Source: Caryophanales bacterium UBA6985 (lineage in GTDB: Bacteria > Bacillota_I > Bacilli_A > RF39 > UBA660). From it: a DNA stretch of 64,000 nt. The stretch spans positions 1 to 64,000 of the forward strand of contig DJYF01000050.1 in NCBI GenBank assembly GCA_002450035.1. The letters are read 5' to 3'. Position numbers and translations under genes: made by a program. Below, one piece after another: positions 1 to 8,063 of the stretch (positions are counted from its first letter, which is position 1; every line of letters starts with the position of its first letter). The notes beneath the pieces were generated by a model, which ran no database searches, had not been told where the DNA came from, and was given only the letters and a program-made list of their open reading frames with translations.

Positions 1-449
1 CCACCTTCACCAAATTGAACATTTGAGTTTTCATTTAATTCGTTATTTTCCCAGAACTCTTCAATAGTTTTAACACGTTTTTCTACTTCTTCACCACGAT
101 CAATTACAATTGGATTAAATCCATTTAAAGAAAGAAGATATGCCGTAAATAAACCAGCTGGACCCATTCCAACAACAATTGGTCTATTTCCAAGTTTAGT
201 ATTACCACATACTTCATAAGTGTATTCTTCATGAGGTGTAAGAGTTATATCTTCACTTTTTCTTTTAACTTGGTTTATATCTACATCTACATCAACAGTA
301 TAAATATATTTAATATCATTCTTATGTCTAGCATCTATACTTTTTTTAACTATTTTATAATTAAAAGTATTAGTAGTAAGTAACTTAGCTATTCTTTTTT
401 CTAAATTATTTGTTGTTATATCAACTTTTATATTACGTATACGTATCAC
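1..449 (-). CDS. FAD-dependent dehydrogenase of COG2509 type (partial, N-terminal part)
   Basis: The gene starts with GTG at 449 and runs off the left edge, so about 149 residues are visible. After an N-terminal region of about 95 residues comes a Rossmann dinucleotide-binding motif, VVGMGPAGLF, followed by an acidic strand end (IVIDRGEEVEKR) and the flavoprotein signature NVQFGEGG. This order is typical of the uncharacterised FAD-dependent dehydrogenases of COG2509. The GTG overlaps the TGA stop of the upstream flavoprotein gene as GTGA, so the two are translationally coupled. The substrate is unknown. The family call is firm, but the true length cannot be judged. Confidence 0.8.
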   Translation of the reverse strand, partial: MIRIRNIKVDITTNNLEKRIAKLLTTNTFNYKIVKKSIDARHKNDIKYIYTVDVDVDINQVKRKSEDITLTPHEEYTYEVCGNTKLGNRPIVVGMGPAGLFTAYLLSLNGFNPIVIDRGEEVEKRVKTIEEFWENNELNENSNVQFGEG

Positions 450-1657
450 GATTTACTCCTAATATTCTCTCCGGCAAGTATACCTGAAATCCAAGCAAAA
501 CCTAAATTATATCCACCACATATGCCATCTACATCTAATGCTTCTCCAACAACATATAGACCTGGGTATCTGCTAATTTCAAAAGTATTTGTATCTACTT
601 CTAATAAAGATATACCTCCACTTGTAACTTCAGCTGTTTCAAAGTCATCTGTACTTGTTATTACAAGTTTAAACTTACATAAGTTACGAGCTAAGTTTAC
701 TTTTTCTTCGTAACTCAAATCTTGATATATCTTAGTTTCTTTAATACTAGACTCAACTAATATAGCTTTAACTAGCTTTTCATTTAATATACGACTTAAG
801 AAACTAGATACTGTAATAACATCAGTTAGTTTTGCTTTATTATCCAAGTAACTAATACATTCATCAAAGTTAATAAATGGTAAAAAGTTAATAAATACTA
901 CTACACTTCTATTTCTAGAAAGTCCAATTACAGCATCTCTTGAAATATTAAATACACATATACCTGATATACCATCTTTAGTAAGTTGCACTTCCCCGGC
1001 TTCTTTTTTTACCAATTTATTATCTACAAATAAAGATACTTCTGCATCACTTCTAACTCCAGCCCACGCATCTGTTTTTAACTTAGAATGCATCTTAACA
1101 AGACTTGGAAAAAGAGGTACAAAATTAAGAGATAAATTATTTGCAAAAATCTCTCCATCTCCAGTTGAACCAGTTCTTGGGAAACTCTTACCTCCGCAGG
1201 CAATTACTAAATAATCACATTCAATTGATCTATTAATAATATATTTGTTATCTTTATAACTAATCTCTCTTACATCATAGTTATAACGCACTTCTACTCC
1301 ACGTCTTGTTGCTTCTTCTAAAAGAGCATTACGAATAGTAGAAGCTTTATTAGAAAATGGATACATATATCCATTTTTTACTTTTGTTTCAATGCATAAT
1401 TCTTTAAAAAATTTATGCACTAACATTATATTTTTTTCTGTAAAAATAGATGGAAGAATATCATCATTATTAGAGTAATAATAACTACTATCAATATTTT
1501 CATTAAAATAATTACATCTACCATTTCCTGTTAAAAGTAACTTTTTACCCACTTCACTATTACGTTCAAGTATTATTACATCATTGTTATCACTCGATGC
1601 ATTAATAGCAGCTGTTAGTCCAGCTGGACCTCCTCCAATAATAACTATTTTCTTCAT
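446..1657 (-). CDS. BaiN/RdsA-family (HI0933-like) flavoprotein
   Basis: A 403-residue NAD(P)/FAD-dependent oxidoreductase of COG2081, a normal length for the family. The FAD-binding Rossmann motif IGGGPAGLTAA lies at the N-terminus, followed by GKKLLLTGNGRCN, the family's second signature. Near the C-terminus, TSGGISLLEVD and GEALDVDGICGGYNLGFAW form the conserved FAD-contacting end. No membrane segment is seen. The start ATG directly abuts the TAA of the HAD gene upstream, and the TGA stop overlaps the start of a second flavoprotein. Members have been linked to bile-acid or aminoacetone redox chemistry, but the reaction cannot be assigned here. Confidence 0.88.
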   Translation of the reverse strand: MKKIVIIGGGPAGLTAAINASSDNNDVIILERNSEVGKKLLLTGNGRCNYFNENIDSSYYYSNNDDILPSIFTEKNIMLVHKFFKELCIETKVKNGYMYPFSNKASTIRNALLEEATRRGVEVRYNYDVREISYKDNKYIINRSIECDYLVIACGGKSFPRTGSTGDGEIFANNLSLNFVPLFPSLVKMHSKLKTDAWAGVRSDAEVSLFVDNKLVKKEAGEVQLTKDGISGICVFNISRDAVIGLSRNRSVVVFINFLPFINFDECISYLDNKAKLTDVITVSSFLSRILNEKLVKAILVESSIKETKIYQDLSYEEKVNLARNLCKFKLVITSTDDFETAEVTSGGISLLEVDTNTFEISRYPGLYVVGEALDVDGICGGYNLGFAWISGILAGENIRSKS

Positions 1658-2305
1658 TTATTCTTCACCACCTAAAAACTCATTACAAACTCTTTTAATA
1701 TTATCTATGTCTCCACCTTTATTAACTAGGTATGTCTTCCATCCCATTTCTCTTGGAACTTTTAAATTAATTTCATTATCATCTAAGAATAAAATATCTG
1801 CATCCCCGATTTTTTCTTTTGCGTAAAGGAAAATTTCTTTACCAGGTTTAGCAATTCCAAGATCACATGATAAGAATACATATTTAAAACTATCATAATT
1901 AAGATGTTTATTTTGTCTTTTTTTATCAATTAATTGAACATTAGAAAGTATTCCTACTTCACATCTATCCTTTAAAGATTGAGCAAACTCCGACACATCA
2001 GAATAATAAGGATTATTAACCATAATAGATATATACATTTCTTTATACTTTTCTACTATCTCATCGGTTACTTCAATATCTCCTGAGAAAACTTTCAAAA
2101 ATTCCTTTAATGTTTTATTATAATCTTCTTCATTAGTTAAAGTATCAAACAAAGAAGTACCAGGATTAACATGAAATTTTTCATATATTAACTCTTCATC
2201 TACATTTGTAAATCCAAGAGAATACATAATATCTCTTATAGTTGAGTATTCCATATAAGATGTCTCTACTACTCCGCCCCAATCAAATAGAATAACTTTT
2301 CTCAT
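1658..2305 (-). CDS. HAD-superfamily hydrolase, YihX-like
   Basis: A 215-residue cytosolic HAD protein with a helical cap. Motif I is FDWGGV: the nucleophile Asp8 is present, while the usual second Asp is Gly, as in YihX-like and dehalogenase-like branches. Motif II is the Ser of GILSNV, motif III the Lys of GIAKPGKE, and motif IV is FLDDNEIN, so the catalytic set is otherwise complete. It is probably a small-molecule phosphatase of unknown substrate. The ATG overlaps the stop of the TPM-domain gene by one base (TAATG), so it is part of the same operon. Confidence 0.8.
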   Translation of the reverse strand: MRKVILFDWGGVVETSYMEYSTIRDIMYSLGFTNVDEELIYEKFHVNPGTSLFDTLTNEEDYNKTLKEFLKVFSGDIEVTDEIVEKYKEMYISIMVNNPYYSDVSEFAQSLKDRCEVGILSNVQLIDKKRQNKHLNYDSFKYVFLSCDLGIAKPGKEIFLYAKEKIGDADILFLDDNEINLKVPREMGWKTYLVNKGGDIDNIKRVCNEFLGGEE

Positions 2306-3213
2306 TAAAAATGATGTCCTCCTCCTGAATGTGAAATTCCACTTCCACCAATGTGTCCTCCACCACCACTTCCAGAAGAAGAACTTATAACATGTGAAGT
2401 AACACGTTTATTAATCATAATGTCATTTATAACATTAATTCCATTAACATGCAAATAATTATTTGCACTACTAGCTATTTTAGCTTGTTTACATCTACTT
2501 ATATTTATAGAAGTAAATATAACTGTTGAAATAATTGATAATACTAAAGTAATAGCTAAATAACTATAATACTTAGCTTTATCTCTTGAAGAAACATAGT
2601 TAATACCAAGTTGTTCTTCTAATGAAATATCAAACTCTTCACTTAAAAGAAAAACAGTATCATATATTCCTCCATAATAGTCTCCACCTTTAAAATATTT
2701 ATAAGAGTAATCAAGTATTCCATTTATTTTACTATCAGTAAATATTTCTTTACCTCTTCCAGTACCACTTATCCAAATAAATCTATTACTCATATCTACT
2801 ACTATAACAAGACCATCATAAGTATCCCCTATACCAAAGTCATTATAGTCATAGAAGTCATCAGCAAAACGCATTGTATAATAGTCTTGATTAGTATAGT
2901 AATTAGGAAGAATACTATAAGGGTTTTCATTAATTGTAACAAGTGCTAAATCCATACGATATATATCAATAAAATTATTAAATAATTCTGCTAATTTTTT
3001 ATCTTCTTCATCAGTTAAAAGATCAGCAAAGTCATATATTTTTTCATCTGCATTTACAGATGGTGTTCTTTTAATCTCATCAATTATTTGATAATCAATT
3101 TGTATATTTTTATTAACTCTTAAGTCTTCATCTGTTCTTGGATATGTATAACCTGAGGCATAAACACTAAAAGGAAGAATTAAACATATAAAAAACAATA
3201 ATACTTTTTTCAT
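2305..3213 (-). CDS. TPM-domain protein, membrane anchored
   Basis: The ATG at 3213 is chosen over the GTG at 3225 because AGGAGGTGG sits 8-11 bases upstream and the protein then opens with a clean signal sequence (KKVLLFFICLILPFSVYA). Residues about 45-195 form a TPM domain, with the family's strand pattern DGLVIVVDMSNRFIWISGTGRG. A transmembrane helix follows at about residues 220-240. The C-terminus is Ser/Gly/His-rich (GSGGGGHIGGSG...GGGHHF), as in YgcG-type proteins. TPM proteins act at the cell envelope as putative phosphatases or in quality control. The upstream partner is a double zinc-ribbon membrane protein, a pairing that suggests a joint envelope role. Confidence 0.8.
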   Translation of the reverse strand: MKKVLLFFICLILPFSVYASGYTYPRTDEDLRVNKNIQIDYQIIDEIKRTPSVNADEKIYDFADLLTDEEDKKLAELFNNFIDIYRMDLALVTINENPYSILPNYYTNQDYYTMRFADDFYDYNDFGIGDTYDGLVIVVDMSNRFIWISGTGRGKEIFTDSKINGILDYSYKYFKGGDYYGGIYDTVFLLSEEFDISLEEQLGINYVSSRDKAKYYSYLAITLVLSIISTVIFTSINISRCKQAKIASSANNYLHVNGINVINDIMINKRVTSHVISSSSGSGGGGHIGGSGISHSGGGHHF

Positions 3214-3214
3214 A

Positions 3215-4312
3215 TTAAATTCCACCTCCTATTAAGAATGAAACTAAGAATACTATCACTGCAACAACTATAAAGAATAATAAAGAAAATCCAATTGCTC
3301 TACCCCATGAAATAGGAATATTACCAACTACTTTACCAGTGTCTCCATTCATTGCAAAAGTATAAAATTTACCATCAAACTCAATATTAACCATCCAAAC
3401 AGGTAACATTACAAAGTTATAATTCTTAATACTATAATGAGAGTTATTAGCAACCACTGTAGCACTTCCATGTCTTACTCTTTTTCTAAATTCATCTTCA
3501 GTAGTATTATTTACTCTTGTAACCGCTCTTTTAAGTGCTTCTTCTGCTTCTACATCATACTTCTCTGCTAAATAACCAGATAAATAAGCATGATTATAAT
3601 CAACCATATGATCATAGTTAAATGGTTCAATTGAATCCATTAAACCATCATCAAATTTAGTACTTCCATCAACTGGTAATTTACTATATAAAACATTACC
3701 ACCTACTACGGTATTAAATGTTTTTGTTTCAGTATATGCAATATTACCTGAAGACCAATGACGTATTTCATTAGAAACATAAGTAATATTACCATTAACA
3801 TCTATATCATATAACCAAAAAGGAACATAAACTGCTGATACATCAGCAATACGTGCTCTATTATGAAAGTTCTTAGGGGCAAATAATTTACCTTTAGATA
3901 GTTCTAAAAAACCTTCAACAGCATCTTCCTTTTTCTTACTAAAAGGTATAACTTTAGTTGGATAAACTCCACTTTCAAGTTTTTCTTTTAATATAGCAGT
4001 GTTATTACAATAAGGACACTTAGTTGCTACAGTCTCAGGAGTAGTCATGATAGATGCACCACAATTACCACAATGGTAAGAGTCCATCTCTCCTTCTTTT
4101 ATTTTCTCTAGTTTTATATCTTTAAAGTCCTCAATAACAGGGCCACTTGTTTTATTATTTTCATCCTTAGCCGCATTATTATTTTTCTTTAAGTCATCTA
4201 ATTCAAAAGTAGAACCACATGAATCACATTTAAATTTATTAAGGTCTGAATTCCATTTAACTACTGATCCACAATTAGGACACTTTGAATCTAAAACTCT
4301 GTTATCTGCCAT
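3215..4312 (-). CDS. Double zinc-ribbon protein with C-terminal membrane anchor
   Basis: A 365-residue protein. The first zinc ribbon is CPNCG...CDSCG (residues about 11-33) and the second is CGNCG...CPYCN (about 81-103). A large domain of about 200 residues follows, rich in aromatic and beta-strand pattern (VPFWLYDIDVNG, VMLPVWMVNIEFDGK). A single transmembrane helix ends the protein (FSLLFFIVVAVIVFLVSF). The start has a strong AAGGAG site. It is the first gene of the operon leading to the TPM protein, HAD hydrolase and two flavoproteins. Similar TFIIB-type zinc-ribbon proteins occur beside TPM or SPFH genes; the biochemical role is unknown. Confidence 0.7.
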   Translation of the reverse strand: MADNRVLDSKCPNCGSVVKWNSDLNKFKCDSCGSTFELDDLKKNNNAAKDENNKTSGPVIEDFKDIKLEKIKEGEMDSYHCGNCGASIMTTPETVATKCPYCNNTAILKEKLESGVYPTKVIPFSKKKEDAVEGFLELSKGKLFAPKNFHNRARIADVSAVYVPFWLYDIDVNGNITYVSNEIRHWSSGNIAYTETKTFNTVVGGNVLYSKLPVDGSTKFDDGLMDSIEPFNYDHMVDYNHAYLSGYLAEKYDVEAEEALKRAVTRVNNTTEDEFRKRVRHGSATVVANNSHYSIKNYNFVMLPVWMVNIEFDGKFYTFAMNGDTGKVVGNIPISWGRAIGFSLLFFIVVAVIVFLVSFLIGGGI

Positions 4313-4353
4313 ATTATCACTCCTTAATTAATTATACAAAAAAATCAATATAA

Positions 4354-4377
4354 AAAGAATAGTTAAAACTATTCTTT
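4354..4377 (-). terminator. Terminator after the first kinase pair
   Basis: An inverted repeat of 11 bp per arm (AAAGAATAGTT / AACTATTCTTT) with a two-base centre, followed by a short T-rich stretch on the minus strand. Its 5' arm covers the last codons of the kinase gene ending at 4369. Confidence 0.75.
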
Positions 4378-6177
4378 AAATATTTCATTTAATTCTTTAT
4401 TAACATTATTTTTTATAAGAGGTTTAAATATATAACCATCAAAACCTTCAGATAAATACTTTTCTCTAGCATGGTTCATTACTTCACTAGTTAAAGCAAT
4501 AACTTTAATATTATCTCCATAGTTCTTAACCTTTCTTAAGACATACTTAGGATCATTACCATCTAAATAAGGTTCATAAAAAACAATATCAAACTTTTCT
4601 TTTTCAAGTAAATCAAACATCATATCTGATTTTAAGCAAGTAACTAAACTTATATTATATTTTTCTAAGAATCTCTTAGACGCATTTAAATTAAACTTGT
4701 TGTTATCACATATAATAGCTCTTTTACCTAAAAGATTAACTGTTGAGTTAGGATTATCAGATACTTCACATGAATTTCCTACACCTTGAGTAACTGTAAA
4801 TGTAAATGTAGAACCACTTCCATATACACTTTCAACCTTTAAGTCTCCACCTAATTGATTAATTAAATTACGTGTAATAACTAACCCTAATCCCGTTCCT
4901 TTAATAGATGAATTCTTATCTAAATCCATCCTATCAAACTTAGTAAACAATCTTGAAGTATCTTCAATACCAATACCAGTATCTTTAACTTCAAAAGTTA
5001 AAGTACATTTATTATCAACTGTATTTGCTCTAACAGTAAATGTAACACTTCCACTTTCAGTATATTTAAAAGCATTTGATAATAAATTGTTTATTATTTG
5101 TTTTATTTTAACTACATCACCATATAAATAAAAAGGTACATTTTTATCTATATCAATAATAAAATTAATTGGTTTATTATTAATATAAGAAGAACTCATT
5201 TTAGTTGTTAAAAGCATTTCTTTTTCAAACTCATATAGAACTTCATTTAGTTTTATAGAACTATCTTCAATTAAGTTTATATCAAGTATATTCTTAGTAA
5301 CATCCATAAGTAAGTAACTTGCTTCAAGAATATTATTCATGTTTTCTTTTAATTCTTTATTAGAACTATTATCAATAATATCATTACTAAGTACTACAAC
5401 AGGTTGTAATGCAGTTCTCATCTCTTTAGATATATTAGATAAGAATTCCATCTTTTTATTATTTATTTCATCAGTATTCTCTTTTATATCTTTTAAAAGA
5501 TTAACTTTTCTAGCATCAGGACTTTGTACAATAAAGAACATTATAATTGTTCCATATGAAATAATCGAGAAAAGGAATGTAACACCTGGATAAATAAATC
5601 TTGCAAGTATTACAATACCAAATGCAAGTGCTAGTATTGACCAAGAAATATATGCATATCTCTTACTCTTATTTTTACATAAAGCAATGTAGAAAAGTGC
5701 AATAACTATTTCAACATAACAAACAATACTACAGAATGTTGGTCCTGCACCATCTACATATATTTCATATCCAATAAAAGATTCATTAATATGATATTCG
5801 TTAGGTAACGCCGAAATAACTATTGCTTCTATTAGAAGTATTACTACAAACATAACACCATAATATACTTCTTTATTCTTAGTTTTTTTTCTATCTCTTA
5901 ATATATACAATATATAAGTAACCATCATAAGTACATATGATACAACACATAACATATAAAGATTATTAATAACATCACATAATAATCTATATGAATCTCT
6001 ATAATATATTAATATAGTATCTACAAATTCTAAAACTAATCCAGTTATACTTATAAAAAGAATTGCAATATAGAAAGCATTATCATATGTATTTAGTTTC
6101 TTTTTACCTAAATAAACAAATACAATAATAAGTAAAAATATAAATGAGAATAACTCAGTAACTAATGTAACAGACAT
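4369..6177 (-). CDS. Degenerate hybrid histidine kinase (pair 1, subunit B): His to Lys, receiver Asp to Glu
   Basis: 602 residues: six or seven membrane helices (about 8-220), a dimerisation helix, an ATP-binding domain (about 335-460) and a receiver (about 484-602). The ATPase boxes are textbook: SNAFKYT, DTGIGI, GTGLGL and GSGSTF. The H-box, however, reads NISKEMRTAL, with Lys251 where the phospho-accepting His should be (codon AAA; the paralogue at 8059 has His251 in the same place). In the receiver, the phospho-acceptor is Glu535 (VFYEPYLDG) and the acidic pocket is DN rather than DD. It can bind ATP but cannot carry phosphate in the usual way. The start overlaps the partner gene's stop (TAATG), with GAGGAGG upstream. 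Confidence 0.88.
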   Translation of the reverse strand: MSVTLVTELFSFIFLLIIVFVYLGKKKLNTYDNAFYIAILFISITGLVLEFVDTILIYYRDSYRLLCDVINNLYMLCVVSYVLMMVTYILYILRDRKKTKNKEVYYGVMFVVILLIEAIVISALPNEYHINESFIGYEIYVDGAGPTFCSIVCYVEIVIALFYIALCKNKSKRYAYISWSILALAFGIVILARFIYPGVTFLFSIISYGTIIMFFIVQSPDARKVNLLKDIKENTDEINNKKMEFLSNISKEMRTALQPVVVLSNDIIDNSSNKELKENMNNILEASYLLMDVTKNILDINLIEDSSIKLNEVLYEFEKEMLLTTKMSSSYINNKPINFIIDIDKNVPFYLYGDVVKIKQIINNLLSNAFKYTESGSVTFTVRANTVDNKCTLTFEVKDTGIGIEDTSRLFTKFDRMDLDKNSSIKGTGLGLVITRNLINQLGGDLKVESVYGSGSTFTFTVTQGVGNSCEVSDNPNSTVNLLGKRAIICDNNKFNLNASKRFLEKYNISLVTCLKSDMMFDLLEKEKFDIVFYEPYLDGNDPKYVLRKVKNYGDNIKVIALTSEVMNHAREKYLSEGFDGYIFKPLIKNNVNKELNEIFKE

Positions 6178-7982
6178 TATTGCGCCTCCTCATCACTAAC
6201 TTTTACAAGTTTACTAACCAAATCGTTTTTCTTAAATGGTTTAACAATATATTCATTAAATCCTTCATCATAATATTTTTTAGAAGAATTTACTCCATCA
6301 TCAGCCGTAACAGCTATAACACGTGATTTAAAATCACTCTTTTCTTTTAATTTACTTAAAGTTTCTTCACCATTCATATTAGGCATATTAATATCTAAGA
6401 AAATATAGTCATACTTATAGTTTTCACATAAGTCTATTGCTTCTATTCCACTCTTACATGATGTAACATCAAAACCTAATGCTTCTAATTGTTTAGTAGC
6501 AACTTTAATATTAATTTCAGCATCATCAACTACTAAAGCATTCTTTCCATCAAAACGAACTTCATCAATATTATATTGTTCTTGATTAGCCACCTGAGGA
6601 AGAGTAAAGAATATAGAATTATGTATTCCATTTTCATAAGAAAAATCTATCTTACCATTTAACTTCTTAGTTAATATATAAGCAAGATTAATACCAAAGT
6701 CAGCATTATTAACACTATCATATATTTCTACTAAACTATCATCTAAGTGAGAATAAATATTTCCACACTCAGCACATACATTATTAATCTCTACAGTTAA
6801 ACTTGAACAATTATTCTTAAATACCCAACCAAGTTTTAAGGATATAGTTCCCTTTTCAATATATCTATTTGAGAAATCTAATGCATTATTAATAATTGTA
6901 TATACCAGTTCTTTTTCTCCATATAGTAAATCAGGTACATCATCTTCTATTTCAAGAAAGAAATTAATATCATTCTTACGATTACGAATCTTTGTTAAAA
7001 CTGGTAAATCATTAACATCATTTCTAATGTTATACACACTTCTTGAAAATACAAAGTTCTTATGTTCAAGCTTACTCATCAAAAGTAAATTATTAATTGT
7101 TTCTAATAAGAAGTTTGAGCAATAAAGCATATCTTCTAAATCATTCTTATCACTTCCACTTAAATGATCCATTTCCATGGTATTTTTAATTATATAAATA
7201 ATTGAGTTAAGTGGTGTTTTTAATTCATGAGATGTAGAAGATAAGAAGTCAGACTTAAATCTACTTGCTTTCTTTAAATCAATAATAGAACCTTCCAACA
7301 CATTTTGAAGTCTTTCATCTGGTTTTTCATATTTAAAATATATTAAAGAAATCATTAATACTATAGCCATTTCAAGGAATGAATAACTCCAAAACAAACT
7401 TAAGATTGAAGCCCCTATGAACATAAAAGGAATTAATATAACAGGTCCAAAGTCTTTAAATGATACATTTAGTTTTTTTCTATATATTAAATAATAAATA
7501 AAATTAAAAATATGGAATCCAATACAAACAGCATAAGCTGTATAAGATGCTATACCATAGAAGTTAAAAGCATACATACCATCCCATTCAAACTTAGTTG
7601 GAAATGTAAGTGCTCCAATTAAACCAAATAGACAAGCAAAAGCTAAAGCATAACTTACATAACTCTTCTTTCCTTTTGAAAAAGGAGAAACAGAAACACG
7701 AAAAATACCTTCATAAATATATATTTCTAAAGCATAAAATAAAATTATAAAAGTAGAAATATATATTCTAGACAAAAAAACCGGTATTTTAGAATCTATA
7801 CTAAAATATTTAAATAAATTAAATGCGAAAAAGTTATAAGATAAACTTACTAATACAGCTAATTGTAAAAGAATAAACTTATTAGTAATAGGATTACTTC
7901 TATCACGCTTTATAAGATAAATAGATAAAATAAGCACACAATATATAATCATGCAAAGACTCATAGTATTTCTAATTATCAT
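6177..7982 (-). CDS. Hybrid histidine kinase with eroded ATPase domain (pair 1, subunit A)
   Basis: 601 residues: membrane helices to about residue 218, dimerisation/phosphotransfer helix, a CA-like domain, then a receiver. The H-box is intact (STSHELKTPLNS, His252), and so is the receiver (VVDD, FLDINMPN, the Thr of AVTAD, the Lys of VKPF). The ATP-binding domain is badly eroded: the N-box keeps Asn but loses Lys (INNALDFS), the G1 box DxGxG is replaced by NVCAEC, and the G2 box is DFGINL. This subunit could accept phosphate but probably cannot phosphorylate itself. It is the first gene of a two-gene unit and overlaps subunit B by one base. Confidence 0.88.
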   Translation of the reverse strand: MIIRNTMSLCMIIYCVLILSIYLIKRDRSNPITNKFILLQLAVLVSLSYNFFAFNLFKYFSIDSKIPVFLSRIYISTFIILFYALEIYIYEGIFRVSVSPFSKGKKSYVSYALAFACLFGLIGALTFPTKFEWDGMYAFNFYGIASYTAYAVCIGFHIFNFIYYLIYRKKLNVSFKDFGPVILIPFMFIGASILSLFWSYSFLEMAIVLMISLIYFKYEKPDERLQNVLEGSIIDLKKASRFKSDFLSSTSHELKTPLNSIIYIIKNTMEMDHLSGSDKNDLEDMLYCSNFLLETINNLLLMSKLEHKNFVFSRSVYNIRNDVNDLPVLTKIRNRKNDINFFLEIEDDVPDLLYGEKELVYTIINNALDFSNRYIEKGTISLKLGWVFKNNCSSLTVEINNVCAECGNIYSHLDDSLVEIYDSVNNADFGINLAYILTKKLNGKIDFSYENGIHNSIFFTLPQVANQEQYNIDEVRFDGKNALVVDDAEINIKVATKQLEALGFDVTSCKSGIEAIDLCENYKYDYIFLDINMPNMNGEETLSKLKEKSDFKSRVIAVTADDGVNSSKKYYDEGFNEYIVKPFKKNDLVSKLVKVSDEEAQ

Positions 7983-8011
7983 CTCTATACACCCACGTTC
8001 ATTATAAGATT

Positions 8012-8020
8012 AGTATAACA
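8012..8020 (-). promoter_or_regulatory. Extended -10 promoter of kinase pair 1
   Basis: TGTTATACT on the minus strand, 29 bases upstream of the ATG at 7982. A second TATAAT lies at 8001-8006. No good -35 is visible, as expected for an extended -10 promoter. Confidence 0.5.
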
Positions 8021-8039
8021 CTTAGTAAGGTTAAAAAAA

Positions 8040-8063
8040 AGTAATCTTACCTATAAGATTACT
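8040..8063 (-). terminator. Terminator after kinase pair 2
   Basis: A perfect 10-bp stem (AGTAATCTTA / TAAGATTACT) with a four-base loop and a run of eight T on the minus strand. It overlaps the end of the gene finishing at 8059 and separates the two kinase pairs transcriptionally. Confidence 0.9.

Noticed and set aside
4369..6177. Plain pseudogene for the kinase lacking His and Asp
   Set aside because: The frame is intact over 602 codons, all ATPase motifs are perfect, and it is translationally coupled to its partner, which argues for a working protein.
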